From positions 1 to 9,521 of the forward strand of contig JACPXS010000020.1 in assembly GCA_016196415.1 (NCBI GenBank): a stretch of 9,521 nucleotides of DNA, read 5' to 3'. A program made the translations under genes and the position numbers. Positions within the stretch are counted from its first letter, which is position 1, and each line of letters opens with the position of its first letter. Source of the DNA: Candidatus Omnitrophota bacterium (GTDB taxonomy: Bacteria > Omnitrophota > Koll11 > Aquiviventales > Aquiviventaceae). The notes beneath the pieces are model-generated. The model was not told the origin of the DNA. It saw only the letters and a list, made by a program, of their open reading frames with translations, and ran no database searches. Positions 1-6,742 of the stretch are shown here, one piece after another.

Positions 1-929
1 TGGATCGCCAGGCTCCGGACGCGCTGGTCATCCTCATGCGCCAGCGCGAGCGGGGGAAGGATCCGCTGCAACTTCTCACGGGACTGCTGCGCCACGTGCG
101 CAACCTCCTGGTCGTCGCCAGCATTCAGCAGGCCTCCGCCCGCGAGGACGCCGTGGCTCAACTGGTCGATGAGCCCCAGGATCGCTTGAAACGGTTGGAG
201 ACCCAAGCCCAGCACACCACCCCGCAGGAGCTGCTCCTCTTCCTGCAGGTGCTGACCGGCGCCTATGAGATGGTCCGCCGCAGTCCCCTGGCCCAGACGA
301 TCTTGGAGCTTGTGGTGATGAAGCTGGCTACTCGAGAGCAGTGGCAATCGCTTGAGCAGATCGCTCATCACCTCGAACGCATCGGCCCAGGCATGATGCG
401 CCCCGACGCGTTGCCGGGGGATCTGGTCGGCGCGCGAGCGCCTCAGGCCGTCGCAGGCCAAGAACCTTCCGGCGCCAGGTCGAGCGCGAGCCCGTCCGAA
501 AACGTCCCGATCTCTCCGGCGCAGGCAGCCGCGCAAGAGTCCGCGTCCGCCTCCCTTGAGGCCATCACAACGATTTGGCCGAGTTTTTTGGAACGGCTCG
601 GAGCGAAGAAGATGTCGTTGGCTGCGTACCTGGCGGAGGCGAAACTACTGCAGCTTGATGGGCGTGTCTTGATGGTGGGGCTGCCGGGGTTTGCGCTGCA
701 CCAGGAGATGTTAAACCTGGCGGAGAACCGACGCCTCATCGAGGGGCTGCTGGGCGAGTCGGCGCAGCAGCCCATCACGGTGCAGTACGCGACGCGTCCA
801 GAGCCCGTGCCAGGGACACCGCCCGCAACCCTGCCATCCTCCGCTAGCCCAACGGTCCCGCCCCTGGTGCAGGATATCGTGAATCTGTTCAACGCAACAG
901 TTCTCGAGCCGCCGAGGACGACAGGATGA
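1..929 (+). CDS. dnaX: DNA polymerase III subunit gamma/tau, 3' part (start outside window)
   Basis: This is the C-terminal part of the clamp-loader ATPase that links the replicative polymerase cores to the beta-clamp loader. The reading frame is open from position 3 through the first ATG at 36, so that ATG is internal and the true start lies upstream of the window; the P-loop ATPase domain is not included. Seen here: an amphipathic helical stretch with a DPLQLLTGLLRHVRNLLVV-type segment, typical of DnaX domain III (the oligomerisation region); a low-complexity Ala/Pro/Ser linker at roughly residues 130-170 counted from position 36; then a compact C-terminal domain beginning TTIWPSFLERL, as in tau proteins of many non-enteric bacteria. 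The tail PLVQDIVNLFNATVLE matches the short conserved end of these proteins. The stop is TGA at 927-929. recR follows 55 bp later, the classic dnaX-recR neighbourhood, which supports the call. What is missing between them is discussed in the findings. Confidence 0.88.
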   Translation, partial: DRQAPDALVILMRQRERGKDPLQLLTGLLRHVRNLLVVASIQQASAREDAVAQLVDEPQDRLKRLETQAQHTTPQELLLFLQVLTGAYEMVRRSPLAQTILELVVMKLATREQWQSLEQIAHHLERIGPGMMRPDALPGDLVGARAPQAVAGQEPSGARSSASPSENVPISPAQAAAQESASASLEAITTIWPSFLERLGAKKMSLAAYLAEAKLLQLDGRVLMVGLPGFALHQEMLNLAENRRLIEGLLGESAQQPITVQYATRPEPVPGTPPATLPSSASPTVPPLVQDIVNLFNATVLEPPRTTG

Positions 930-984
930 TTCGAGCTCCGCGCGAGATCCCGTACACGGAGGTCTGTCTTGTGGGTGTGAGGGG

Positions 985-1587
985 ATGCTGACGTACGCTC
1001 GACCGCTCACCCGATTGCTGGAGGCGTTGGAACAACTCCCCGGAGTGGGTCCCCGCTCGGCAGAGCGCATGGCCTTCCACCTGCTGCGCGCCTCTCGAGA
1101 AGAAGTCGGTGAACTAGCCCAAGCGATCGTCGAGATGAAGGAGCGCCTGCGCTTTTGCGAGATCTGTTTCAATCTGAGCGAGTCGCCGCGCTGCCCCGTC
1201 TGCCAAGAGCCATCGCGCGATGCCTCGCTGCTGTGTATTGTGGAAGAGCCGAAAGACGTTCTCGCCGTCGAGAAGACCGGCGCGTACCGAGGTTTGTATC
1301 ATGTGCTGCTGGGGGCCATCGCCCCGCTGGAGGGCATCGGGCCTGAACTATTGAAGATCGATGAGCTGCTGCGTCGGCTCGCGGAGGGGGGGATTCAGGA
1401 AGTGATCGTGGCCACCGACGCGGATAAAGATGGCGAGGTGACCGCCACGTACCTCTCCAAACTCCTCCGTCCGCGTGGGGTGAAGTTGACCCGCATTGCC
1501 TCTGGCATTCCGGTTGGAAGTCACCTCGAGTACGCCGATCAAGCGACCCTCACCCGCGCCTTGGAAGGGCGCCGGGAGCTGCTGTAG
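985..1587 (+). CDS. recR: Recombination mediator RecR
   Basis: RecR acts with RecO (and RecF) to load RecA on SSB-coated single-stranded DNA during gap repair. At 200 aa it has the normal family length and all parts are visible: an N-terminal helix-hairpin-helix (LPGVGPRSAERMAFHLL, about residues 18-34), a C4 zinc finger (Cys58, Cys61, Cys70, Cys73), a Toprim domain starting at CIVEEPKDVLAVEKTG (about 84-99; the conserved acidic residue is Glu87) and the C-terminal GIPVGSHLEYAD...ALEGRRE segment (about 174-198). The ATG at 985 gives the usual N-terminus, but its purine-rich GAGGGG lies directly against the ATG, and the better Shine-Dalgarno GGAGG (958-962) is 22 nt away. Ribosomes may reach it by coupling from upstream. 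Oddity: the second Toprim motif reads ATDADKDGE (143-151), whereas RecR normally has ATNPxxEGE. No T-rich terminator is seen after the stop; a MITE-like element begins 24 bp downstream. Confidence 0.96.
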   Translation: MLTYARPLTRLLEALEQLPGVGPRSAERMAFHLLRASREEVGELAQAIVEMKERLRFCEICFNLSESPRCPVCQEPSRDASLLCIVEEPKDVLAVEKTGAYRGLYHVLLGAIAPLEGIGPELLKIDELLRRLAEGGIQEVIVATDADKDGEVTATYLSKLLRPRGVKLTRIASGIPVGSHLEYADQATLTRALEGRRELL

Positions 1588-1595
1588 TCAAGGTG

Positions 1596-1816
1596 ACCAT
1601 TCGCAGGGTACTGTCCTCATTTGGCAGGGCCTGCGACCGAGCCGGGCACCCCGCCTCTCGGCGGGGTCGGCGATGGGAGTGCCGCCCGCCGCAGGCGGAG
1701 GCCCGCTGCGCTACCCCACCCGTCCTCGCCGCGCCGGACGCTCGCCGTCGTCGGCTGCGGGCAGGCGGGGGCCCCCAGCTTTGCGTCACCCACCAAATGA
1801 GGACACCATTCGCAGG
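1596..1816. repeat. MITE-like non-coding element with terminal inverted repeats
   Basis: The gap after recR contains a 194-bp unit (1612-1805) bounded by perfect 13-bp inverted repeats: TGTCCTCATTTGG at 1612-1624 and CCAAATGAGGACA at 1793-1805. A 12-bp direct repeat, ACCATTCGCAGG, sits at both edges (1596-1607 and 1805-1816). The interior is very GC-rich and full of short hairpins, for example CCCCGCC/GGCGGGG (1649-1655/1660-1666, 4-nt loop), CCGCC/GGCGG (1686-1690/1694-1698) and GCAGG/CCTGC (1624-1628/1630-1634). It encodes no convincing protein; the small open frames here have no start signal or recognisable motif. The direct repeats are 4 nt from the left arm and overlap the right arm by 1 nt, so they are not a textbook target-site duplication and may belong to the element's ends. 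It could be a MITE, a REP-like element or a remnant of an insertion sequence. No transposase is present. Confidence 0.55.
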
Positions 1817-1887
1817 CTCTTGCGGCCTGGATGGCGCTTGACCTCTCACCACAGCCGCGTCAACCACCAAGCCGGCCCGAAGCCAGG
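1817..1887. other. Short convergent intergenic stretch, nothing recognisable
   Basis: This stretch lies between the MITE-like element and the stop codon of the convergent secreted-protein gene. I see no hairpin followed by a T-run on either strand, so no intrinsic terminator is evident for either recR or the opposite gene. Confidence 0.5.
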
Positions 1888-2544
1888 CTATGGGGCATCC
1901 ACCACCTCAAGGGTCAGCGCGTTTGAGAACGCTATCCCGGTCCAAACGGGCTCAGGCGGGAGCTGCTGTTTAACCCAATCCTGAGGGAAGTGAAACGCTG
2001 GATTGGCTGCTCTCGGAGCGTAGCTGAGCCGAAACCAGTACGTCCCAGCCGGCACATGATGGAGCGGCAACGACAACGGCTTGGTATGGGATTCGCCAGG
2101 GTGCAACAGCACGAATTGGCTCGGAGCCAGCGTCGCAATTCCTCGCATCGACCCGGCGAACGGGAGGCGCCGGCGCCATGCCAACATCCAGCAACTCGGC
2201 AGGTAGTTCGATCGATGCTTCCAGGAGTAGAGCTCGTTCACGTCTCCAAACACATCCACGACGAACGGTTGTGTCCCCACGTTCTTGAGCGTCGCCTCAA
2301 GCGTGGCGGCCGCGCCCGAGGGCCAGGTGGAGTGGGCGGCTGCAAGGACCACCTGTAACCCTTGCACCGGTTCTCCAGGATTCGAGGGATGCGGTGGCTG
2401 CTCCGCCTGTACCTGCAACGGACTGAGCAGCAGCGCAATCATCCCGACGCCCCAGCATCCGCCCTGAACGCGGCGCTCCCACAGCAACGCAGGCTGTTTG
2501 GGGATGTGTGAACGCGACGTGGTTAGTTGAAGCAGTTTCATCAT
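1888..2544 (-). CDS. Secreted protein of unknown function, beta-sandwich-like
   Basis: I do not recognise this 218-aa protein. An N-terminal export signal is likely: basic residues (KLLQ...RSHIPKQ...WERR), then a hydrophobic run GMIALLLSPLQVQA (about 34-47) with a plausible cleavage after VQA before EQPPHPSNPG. A Pro-rich linker leads into a domain with alternating hydrophobic residues: LQVVLAAAHSTWPSGAAATLEATLKNVG (split here by strands; about 63-90), QPFVVDVFGD (92-101), FVLLHPGESHTKPLSLPL (144-161), VPAGTYWFRLSYAP (164-177) and ALTLEVVD (209-216). The order 'unequal to zero baseline, N-x-G turn, then PAGTYWFRL' resembles Ig-like or BsuPI-type extracellular domains, which is inference only. 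The tandem ATG ATG at 2544/2541 follows GAGGGA (2545-2550); the second ATG has the better, though short, spacing. The frame is open further upstream to 2922, but that part runs under msrA on the same strand and I reject it. msrA ends 106 bp upstream, so co-transcription is possible. Confidence 0.65.
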   Translation of the reverse strand: MMKLLQLTTSRSHIPKQPALLWERRVQGGCWGVGMIALLLSPLQVQAEQPPHPSNPGEPVQGLQVVLAAAHSTWPSGAAATLEATLKNVGTQPFVVDVFGDVNELYSWKHRSNYLPSCWMLAWRRRLPFAGSMRGIATLAPSQFVLLHPGESHTKPLSLPLHHVPAGTYWFRLSYAPRAANPAFHFPQDWVKQQLPPEPVWTGIAFSNALTLEVVDAP

Positions 2545-2555
2545 TCCCTCTGTGC

Positions 2556-2582
2556 GGCGGGTGGCAGCCGATCGGACCCGCC
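2556..2582 (-). promoter_or_regulatory. Stem-loop upstream of the secreted-protein ribosome binding site
   Basis: GGCGGGT (2556-2562) and ACCCGCC (2576-2582) form a 7-bp stem around a 13-nt loop that itself contains the palindrome CCGATCGG (2568-2575). It lies between msrA and the downstream secreted-protein gene, ending 5 nt before the GAGGGA purine tract. It has no U-tract, so it is not a standard intrinsic terminator. It could attenuate, protect the msrA 3' end, or be an operator dyad. Function is not shown by sequence. Confidence 0.35.
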
Positions 2583-2650
2583 CCATGAAGGGATGCATGA
2601 AACCGGTTCTAGAATGGCCCCGCCAACCACCTGATCTCCAACACGGCACG

Positions 2651-3325
2651 TTACCGCGGCCGCCCACCCCAGAGGCGCTGCAAGTAGCCTTCCCGGCCCG
2701 AGCCGATCCGATACAGCTTGTACTGCAGGGGGTGTTTCTTGGAGTAATCCTGATGGTACTCTTCGGCCGGGTAGAAGGGCGTGGCGGGAACAATGTCAGT
2801 GACGATCGGCGCCTGGAACTTGCCGGACCGCCCGAGCTTCGCTTTCGAGGCCTCCGCCAGCCGTTGTTGCTCCTCCGTGTGATAGAAGATCGCCGTCCGA
2901 TACTGCCGGCCCTTATCGGCAAACTGCTGATTCGGCGTCGTCGGGTCGATGTTCATCCAGAACACCTCGACCAGCTGCTCATAGCTGATCTGCGCCGGAT
3001 CGTAGACGATTTCAACGGATTCCGCGTAGCCCGTCTTGCCCGATGACACCGCTTCGTACGTCGGATGAGGTTCGGTTCCTCCCGCATAGCCCGCGGTGAC
3101 CGACAGCACCCCCTCGAGCTTCTCAAACGGCGGCTCCATGCACCAGAAACATCCTCCCGCAAATGTCGCCACGGCCCTGCGGCGTGCCTCAGCTCCGGTT
3201 GCGTTGTTCATCGTCTCCTCAGCCCGCGTTTGGCCCATGATGCCAAGGACCAGCGCACCGGTTAGGGCCACGAGTAGCGAACGCGCGAATCCCGCGTCCA
3301 TGGTGTTGCGCGTACGACGCGGCAT
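2651..3325 (-). CDS. msrA: Peptide-methionine (S)-S-oxide reductase MsrA, exported form
   Basis: MsrA reduces S-methionine sulfoxide in oxidised proteins. The 224-aa product carries the full catalytic domain from about residue 53. The signature GCFWC is at 58-62, with Cys59 as the expected nucleophile. The only other cysteine is Cys62, so Cys62 would have to resolve the sulfenic acid or disulfide; the C-terminal recycling cysteines seen in enterobacterial MsrA are absent. Other family blocks are TAGYAGG (77-83), PTYEAVSSGKTGYAESVEI (88-106), NQQFADKGRQYR (132-143) and YPAEEYHQDY (185-194). In front is a signal-peptide-like segment, a basic start then SLLVALTGALVLGIMGQTRA (16-35) with possible cleavage at TRA/EE, so the enzyme probably works outside the cytoplasm. 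The start at 3325 lies 3 nt after the PiT stop and has no clear Shine-Dalgarno, so translational coupling is likely; Met9 (position 3301) is the alternative and would keep the hydrophobic segment. Confidence 0.94.
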   Translation of the reverse strand: MPRRTRNTMDAGFARSLLVALTGALVLGIMGQTRAEETMNNATGAEARRRAVATFAGGCFWCMEPPFEKLEGVLSVTAGYAGGTEPHPTYEAVSSGKTGYAESVEIVYDPAQISYEQLVEVFWMNIDPTTPNQQFADKGRQYRTAIFYHTEEQQRLAEASKAKLGRSGKFQAPIVTDIVPATPFYPAEEYHQDYSKKHPLQYKLYRIGSGREGYLQRLWGGRPR

Positions 3326-3328
3326 GTC

Positions 3329-4438
3329 TTAAGCAATGATCCGGTAGGTGAGCGCGGCCAAGCACGCGGCAACCGGCAGCGTTCCCAGCCAGGCCGTCAC
3401 GATCGTGCGAATCATGGTCCAGCGCGCCTGGCCGGTGACCGCCCCTAAGCCAAAGAGGCTGCCGCAGGCGACATGCGTCGTCGAGACGGGCAGCCCGAAT
3501 CGCGAGGCCACGAGCACCAACAGGCTCGTCGTCAGGTTCGCGGTGAAGCCTTGGCCGTGGTTCATCGCGGTGATCCGCTCGCTCATGGTGGCGGCGATGC
3601 GACGGGCGTTCAGCAGCCCGCCCAGGGCCATCGCGATCGCCGTCAGGAGCAGCGCGGCGGGCAAGGGGACGTGAAGCGCCTTGGCCGCGATGAGCATCGC
3701 CGCAATCTTGGGCGTATCGTTGAGGCCTCGCGCGAAACTCACCGCGCCGGCGGAAACGAGGTGGATCCGATCCAGGATGTGTTGCGCGTCGATCCCGAGG
3801 ACCCGACCGTGATAACGCTCCGCGCACTGGCGCAGCTGCCCCACGCTGAGCGTCATCCCTGACGCTTGGAGCGCGGCGGCGCCGCTCGAGGTCGCGGTGA
3901 TTGGCTGCCACACCCCGCCGTCGACACACAGGCACATCTGCCGCTCCACCCCAAGCGCTCTGCGGATCCGACGAAAGATGGGATAGAGCACTCCGGTGAT
4001 CCCCAGGCTCATGAACGGGCTGGTCGCCAGCGGAAGGACGAACCGATGCCCAAGCTGGCTGAGGTTGACGGACCCGGCTGCGACGAACCCCGCTCCCACG
4101 AGCGCCCCGGTGAGCGCATGGGTTGTGGAGATCGGCAGGCCGGTGCCTGTGGCGATGATCACCGTGAGTGCCGCGCCGAGCGCGACCGCAAGCAAAAACG
4201 GCGAGGAACCCGCCACGCGCTCCGACAGCAGCCCCGTTCCGCTAAAGACGCTGACGAGCCCTCGGGCCAGCAGCAGGGCCGTCATCGATCCGGCAAACGT
4301 CGTGACCGTGGCCCACGACAGCGCCTGTCGGTAACTCATGGTGCGGCTGCCGAAGAGCGTCGCCACGCCCTTGAAATTGTCATTGGCTCCATTCGCGTAC
4401 GCCAGGACGATCACGGCGCACCAGAGCGCCATCACCAT
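3329..4438 (-). CDS. pit: PiT-family inorganic phosphate transporter
   Basis: This is an inner-membrane permease of the Pho-4/PiT family, which moves phosphate (as metal-phosphate or with a cation) down an ion gradient. Both halves of the internal duplication are visible. The N-terminal half has GANDNFKGVATLFGS (17-31) and GLPISTTHALTGALVG (100-115). The C-terminal half has SFARGLNDTPKIAAML (234-249) and GLPVSTTHVACGSLFGLG (315-332). Hydrophobic segments fill most of the rest; a more polar stretch (about 155-225, with RRIRRALG and two cysteines near 169-171) is the expected cytoplasmic loop between the halves. At 369 aa it is in the compact bacterial range. The ATG at 4438 is preceded by GGAGGT (complement of 4446-4451) with 7-nt spacing, an ideal ribosome site. 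Upstream, the DUF255 gene ends 37 nt away; downstream, msrA starts after 3 nt. No Pho-box-like regulator site was recognised. Confidence 0.95.
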   Translation of the reverse strand: MVMALWCAVIVLAYANGANDNFKGVATLFGSRTMSYRQALSWATVTTFAGSMTALLLARGLVSVFSGTGLLSERVAGSSPFLLAVALGAALTVIIATGTGLPISTTHALTGALVGAGFVAAGSVNLSQLGHRFVLPLATSPFMSLGITGVLYPIFRRIRRALGVERQMCLCVDGGVWQPITATSSGAAALQASGMTLSVGQLRQCAERYHGRVLGIDAQHILDRIHLVSAGAVSFARGLNDTPKIAAMLIAAKALHVPLPAALLLTAIAMALGGLLNARRIAATMSERITAMNHGQGFTANLTTSLLVLVASRFGLPVSTTHVACGSLFGLGAVTGQARWTMIRTIVTAWLGTLPVAACLAALTYRIIA

Positions 4439-4475
4439 GGATGAAACCTCCAGGGTTGCGCGGGCACGATTCGCG

Positions 4476-6544
4476 TCAGCGTTCGCGAGCGGCGTCCAGC
4501 AGCGACACGAACGTTGAGAGATCGGTCGTCGGGAGCTTGCAGACGGAGTGTTCGCAGACGTAGGCGGTGGGTCGGCCCTGAATGGCGTGCTGGGTGTTGA
4601 TGAACGGCATCACCGCTTCGATCGCTGCGGCGGTGCCATCCGATGGGTGGAGCGCGACAACCGCGCGAGGCAGGAATCGGTCGTGGACGGCTCGAAGCAT
4701 GGCGCGGGTCTGCGCCGCTTCAGGATTCCCTGCGATGATGATCTCTTGCGCAGGACCCAACCACACGTCGAGCGCGATGAGCCACTGCGGGAAGGCGGTG
4801 GGCATGTGGCTGACTTGGCCGGAGAAGGCCCGAAACAGTTCCTCGGCGTAGTGTCGGAATTCGTCGTCCATCGTCAACAACCCCAGCCGAGTGAGATTGA
4901 GCGCCGCCACAGAATTGCCTGACGGCAGGGCGCCGTCGTAAAGCTCCCTGGTCTTGGCAATGAGCGGCTCGTTGCGCTCGCCGCTGAAGAACAGCCCGCC
5001 GTGTCGCGCATCCCAGAACAGGCGCAGCATGTCCTGGGTGAGACGCGTGGCCTGCGCCAGCCACTGGGCGTCAAAGGTCGCCTCCAGTCGGTCAGAATCT
5101 TATCGTCCCGATGCGGACGCGCGCGCTGTTGGCGGACCGCCAGCAGCTTGGCTCGCGCCGCCTCGAGCTGCGCGCGCACCTGCTCGACGGAGCGGCCCTG
5201 GGCGCCGGCCAACGACTCGAGCGGGGCGGTGATATGCAGGATATTCGCGCCATGCTCGAAGTTCCCCATGGCCGTCACGCCGTAAAACCGGCTCACCAGA
5301 TCCGCGGTGTCCGTCCCGAGTCGGTCCTGGATCTCACGCGATGTCCAGACATAGAAGCGGCCTTCCTGGCCCACCTCACCGGCGTCCTCGGCGGAGTAAA
5401 ACGCCCCCTGGGGATCACGCAGGTCGCGCAGGACATACTCGAAGATGTCACGCGCGATTTCGGCATACTGCCGCCGGCCCGTCACTTGGTAGGCTTCAAG
5501 GTAGGTGCGCGCCAGCAGGGCTTGGTCATAGAGCATCTTCTCAAAGTGGGGCACCAGCCACCGCGCATCGGTGGAGTAGCGATGGAAGCCCCCGCCCAGT
5601 TGGTCATGGATCCCGCCGCGGGCCATCGCCTCGAGCGTGGCGGTGACCATCTCGAGGATGCTCGGCTCGTGCTTTCGCGACCACACGCGCAGGAGAAACG
5701 AGAGGGCGTGACTGCGTGGAAACTTTGGCGCCGGCCCGAATCCGCCGGAGGCCGCGTCATACTGCTGCGCCAATTGCTCAGCGCCCGCGTCGAGGATCGC
5801 CGGGGTGAGCTGAGCCGACGAACGCTCCCCTGCGCCGGCCTGAATCGCCTGGGTCAGCGACTGGCTGGACTGCAGGATCTCATCGCGGCGCGTCTGCCAG
5901 GCCTGCGTCACGGAGCGCAGGACCGTTGGGAACCCCGGAGATCCCTGCCGGTCTTCCGGCGGGAAATACGTCCCACCCCAAAACGGCTTGCCCTCCGGAG
6001 TCAGGAACACGTTGAGAGGCCAGCCGCCCGATCCGGTCAAGGCCGTCACCGCGTTCATGTAGATCGCATCGAGATCCGGCCGCTCCTCTCGGTCCACCTT
6101 AATCGAGACCACCTGGTCGTTCATCAACTGGGCGATAGCCGGATTGTCATACGACTCCTGCTCCATGACATGGCACCAGTAGCACGTCGAGTAGCCGATG
6201 GACAGGAAAACGAGTTTCTCCTCACGCTTCGCCTTCGCAAACGCCTCCTCGCCCCAGGGATACCAGTCGACGGGATTATAGGCATGCTGCAGTAGGTAGG
6301 GGCTCTTCTCATGAACGAGGCGATTCGGTTGACGCTCGTGCGCGTTGTGTGGCATGGCGGCTCCGGGTTGAGCGGCTGCGGGGGGTGCTGTGACGATGAG
6401 CGAAGACGTGGCGCTGAACGGTGGGGTAGCCTGAGATGAGCGTCGTGTTGCCGGACGGGCAGGGAAGCGCCAGCGAGAACCCACGCCGATTGCCAGCAGG
6501 GCGAAGGCCCCCGCAGCAAGCCACGCGCGATCCCGCGGTTTCAT
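4476..6544 (-). pseudogene. Thioredoxin-domain DUF255 (YyaL/SPATA20-type) protein, broken by internal deletion and frameshift
   Basis: The 5' frame (6544 down to about 5084) encodes a short cytoplasmic N-terminus, a hydrophobic anchor or signal ([14 protein letters not shown], 9-22), a linker, then the DUF255 thioredoxin-like domain: [21 protein letters not shown] (split across 74-94) with the active-site-like TCYWCHVME (120-128). Next comes the (alpha/alpha)6 barrel with [16 protein letters not shown] (314-329) and [21 protein letters not shown] (332-352). It reads normally to [10 protein letters not shown] (478-487), where the family continues NGLMI. Here it leaves the family sequence and ends out of frame at 4874. 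Family similarity resumes in another frame at [11 protein letters not shown] (from about 5084) through [16 protein letters not shown] to the C-terminal PTAYVCEHSVCKLPTTD, stopping at 4476. Roughly 60-75 codons of the barrel are missing at the junction near 5083-5086, from my recollection of the family. It may be a true pseudogene or an assembly error. An alternative start is ATG 6355, just before the usual family N-terminus, after GGAG. Confidence 0.85.
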
Positions 6545-6742
6545 GAGGCGCGCGTGGTCGCCTCCCGAGCATCACATCCTCGACGTCCCGGTGGTTTCTT
6601 GCACGCCATCGTCATCGCTCCTGGCATCTGGCCGCCTGGCGTCCGCCACGTGGTTCGCCCAAGATGGGGGGTGAGCTCTACTGTCTGGCCAGACGGGACG
6701 CGGTGGGGACCAAGGGATCCACTCGTCTGCGTTCCAACGCCG
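6545..6742. other. Intergenic region with a 12-bp perfect palindrome
   Basis: This 198-bp gap lies between the methyltransferase stop and the DUF255 start. It contains GTCTGGCCAGAC at 6683-6694, a perfect 12-bp palindrome that might be a binding site for a dimeric regulator or chance. Next to the DUF255 ATG, GAGGCG (6545-6550) and CGCCTC (6559-6564) can form a 6-bp hairpin that covers part of the only nearby GGAGG-like sequence. I could not identify a convincing sigma-70 promoter or a T-rich terminator here. Confidence 0.4.

Noticed and set aside
1649..1666. CCCCGCC/GGCGGGG hairpin as the recR terminator
   Set aside because: It lies inside the MITE-like element and is followed by TCGGCG rather than a T-run.
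1550..1984. Small open frames after recR on both strands
   Set aside because: They fall in the MITE-like element and its flank, with no start signals and biased, repeat-derived composition.
2545..2922. Longer version of the secreted protein starting at 2922
   Set aside because: The extension would overlap msrA on the same strand in another frame, is Arg/Ser-rich, and would bury the signal peptide.
3866..4444. 192-codon + strand frame
   Set aside because: It lies antisense to PiT and has highly charged, low-complexity composition.
5111..6295. 394-codon open frame on the + strand
   Set aside because: It lies antisense to the DUF255 gene, a typical long shadow frame in GC-rich DNA, with no family motif.
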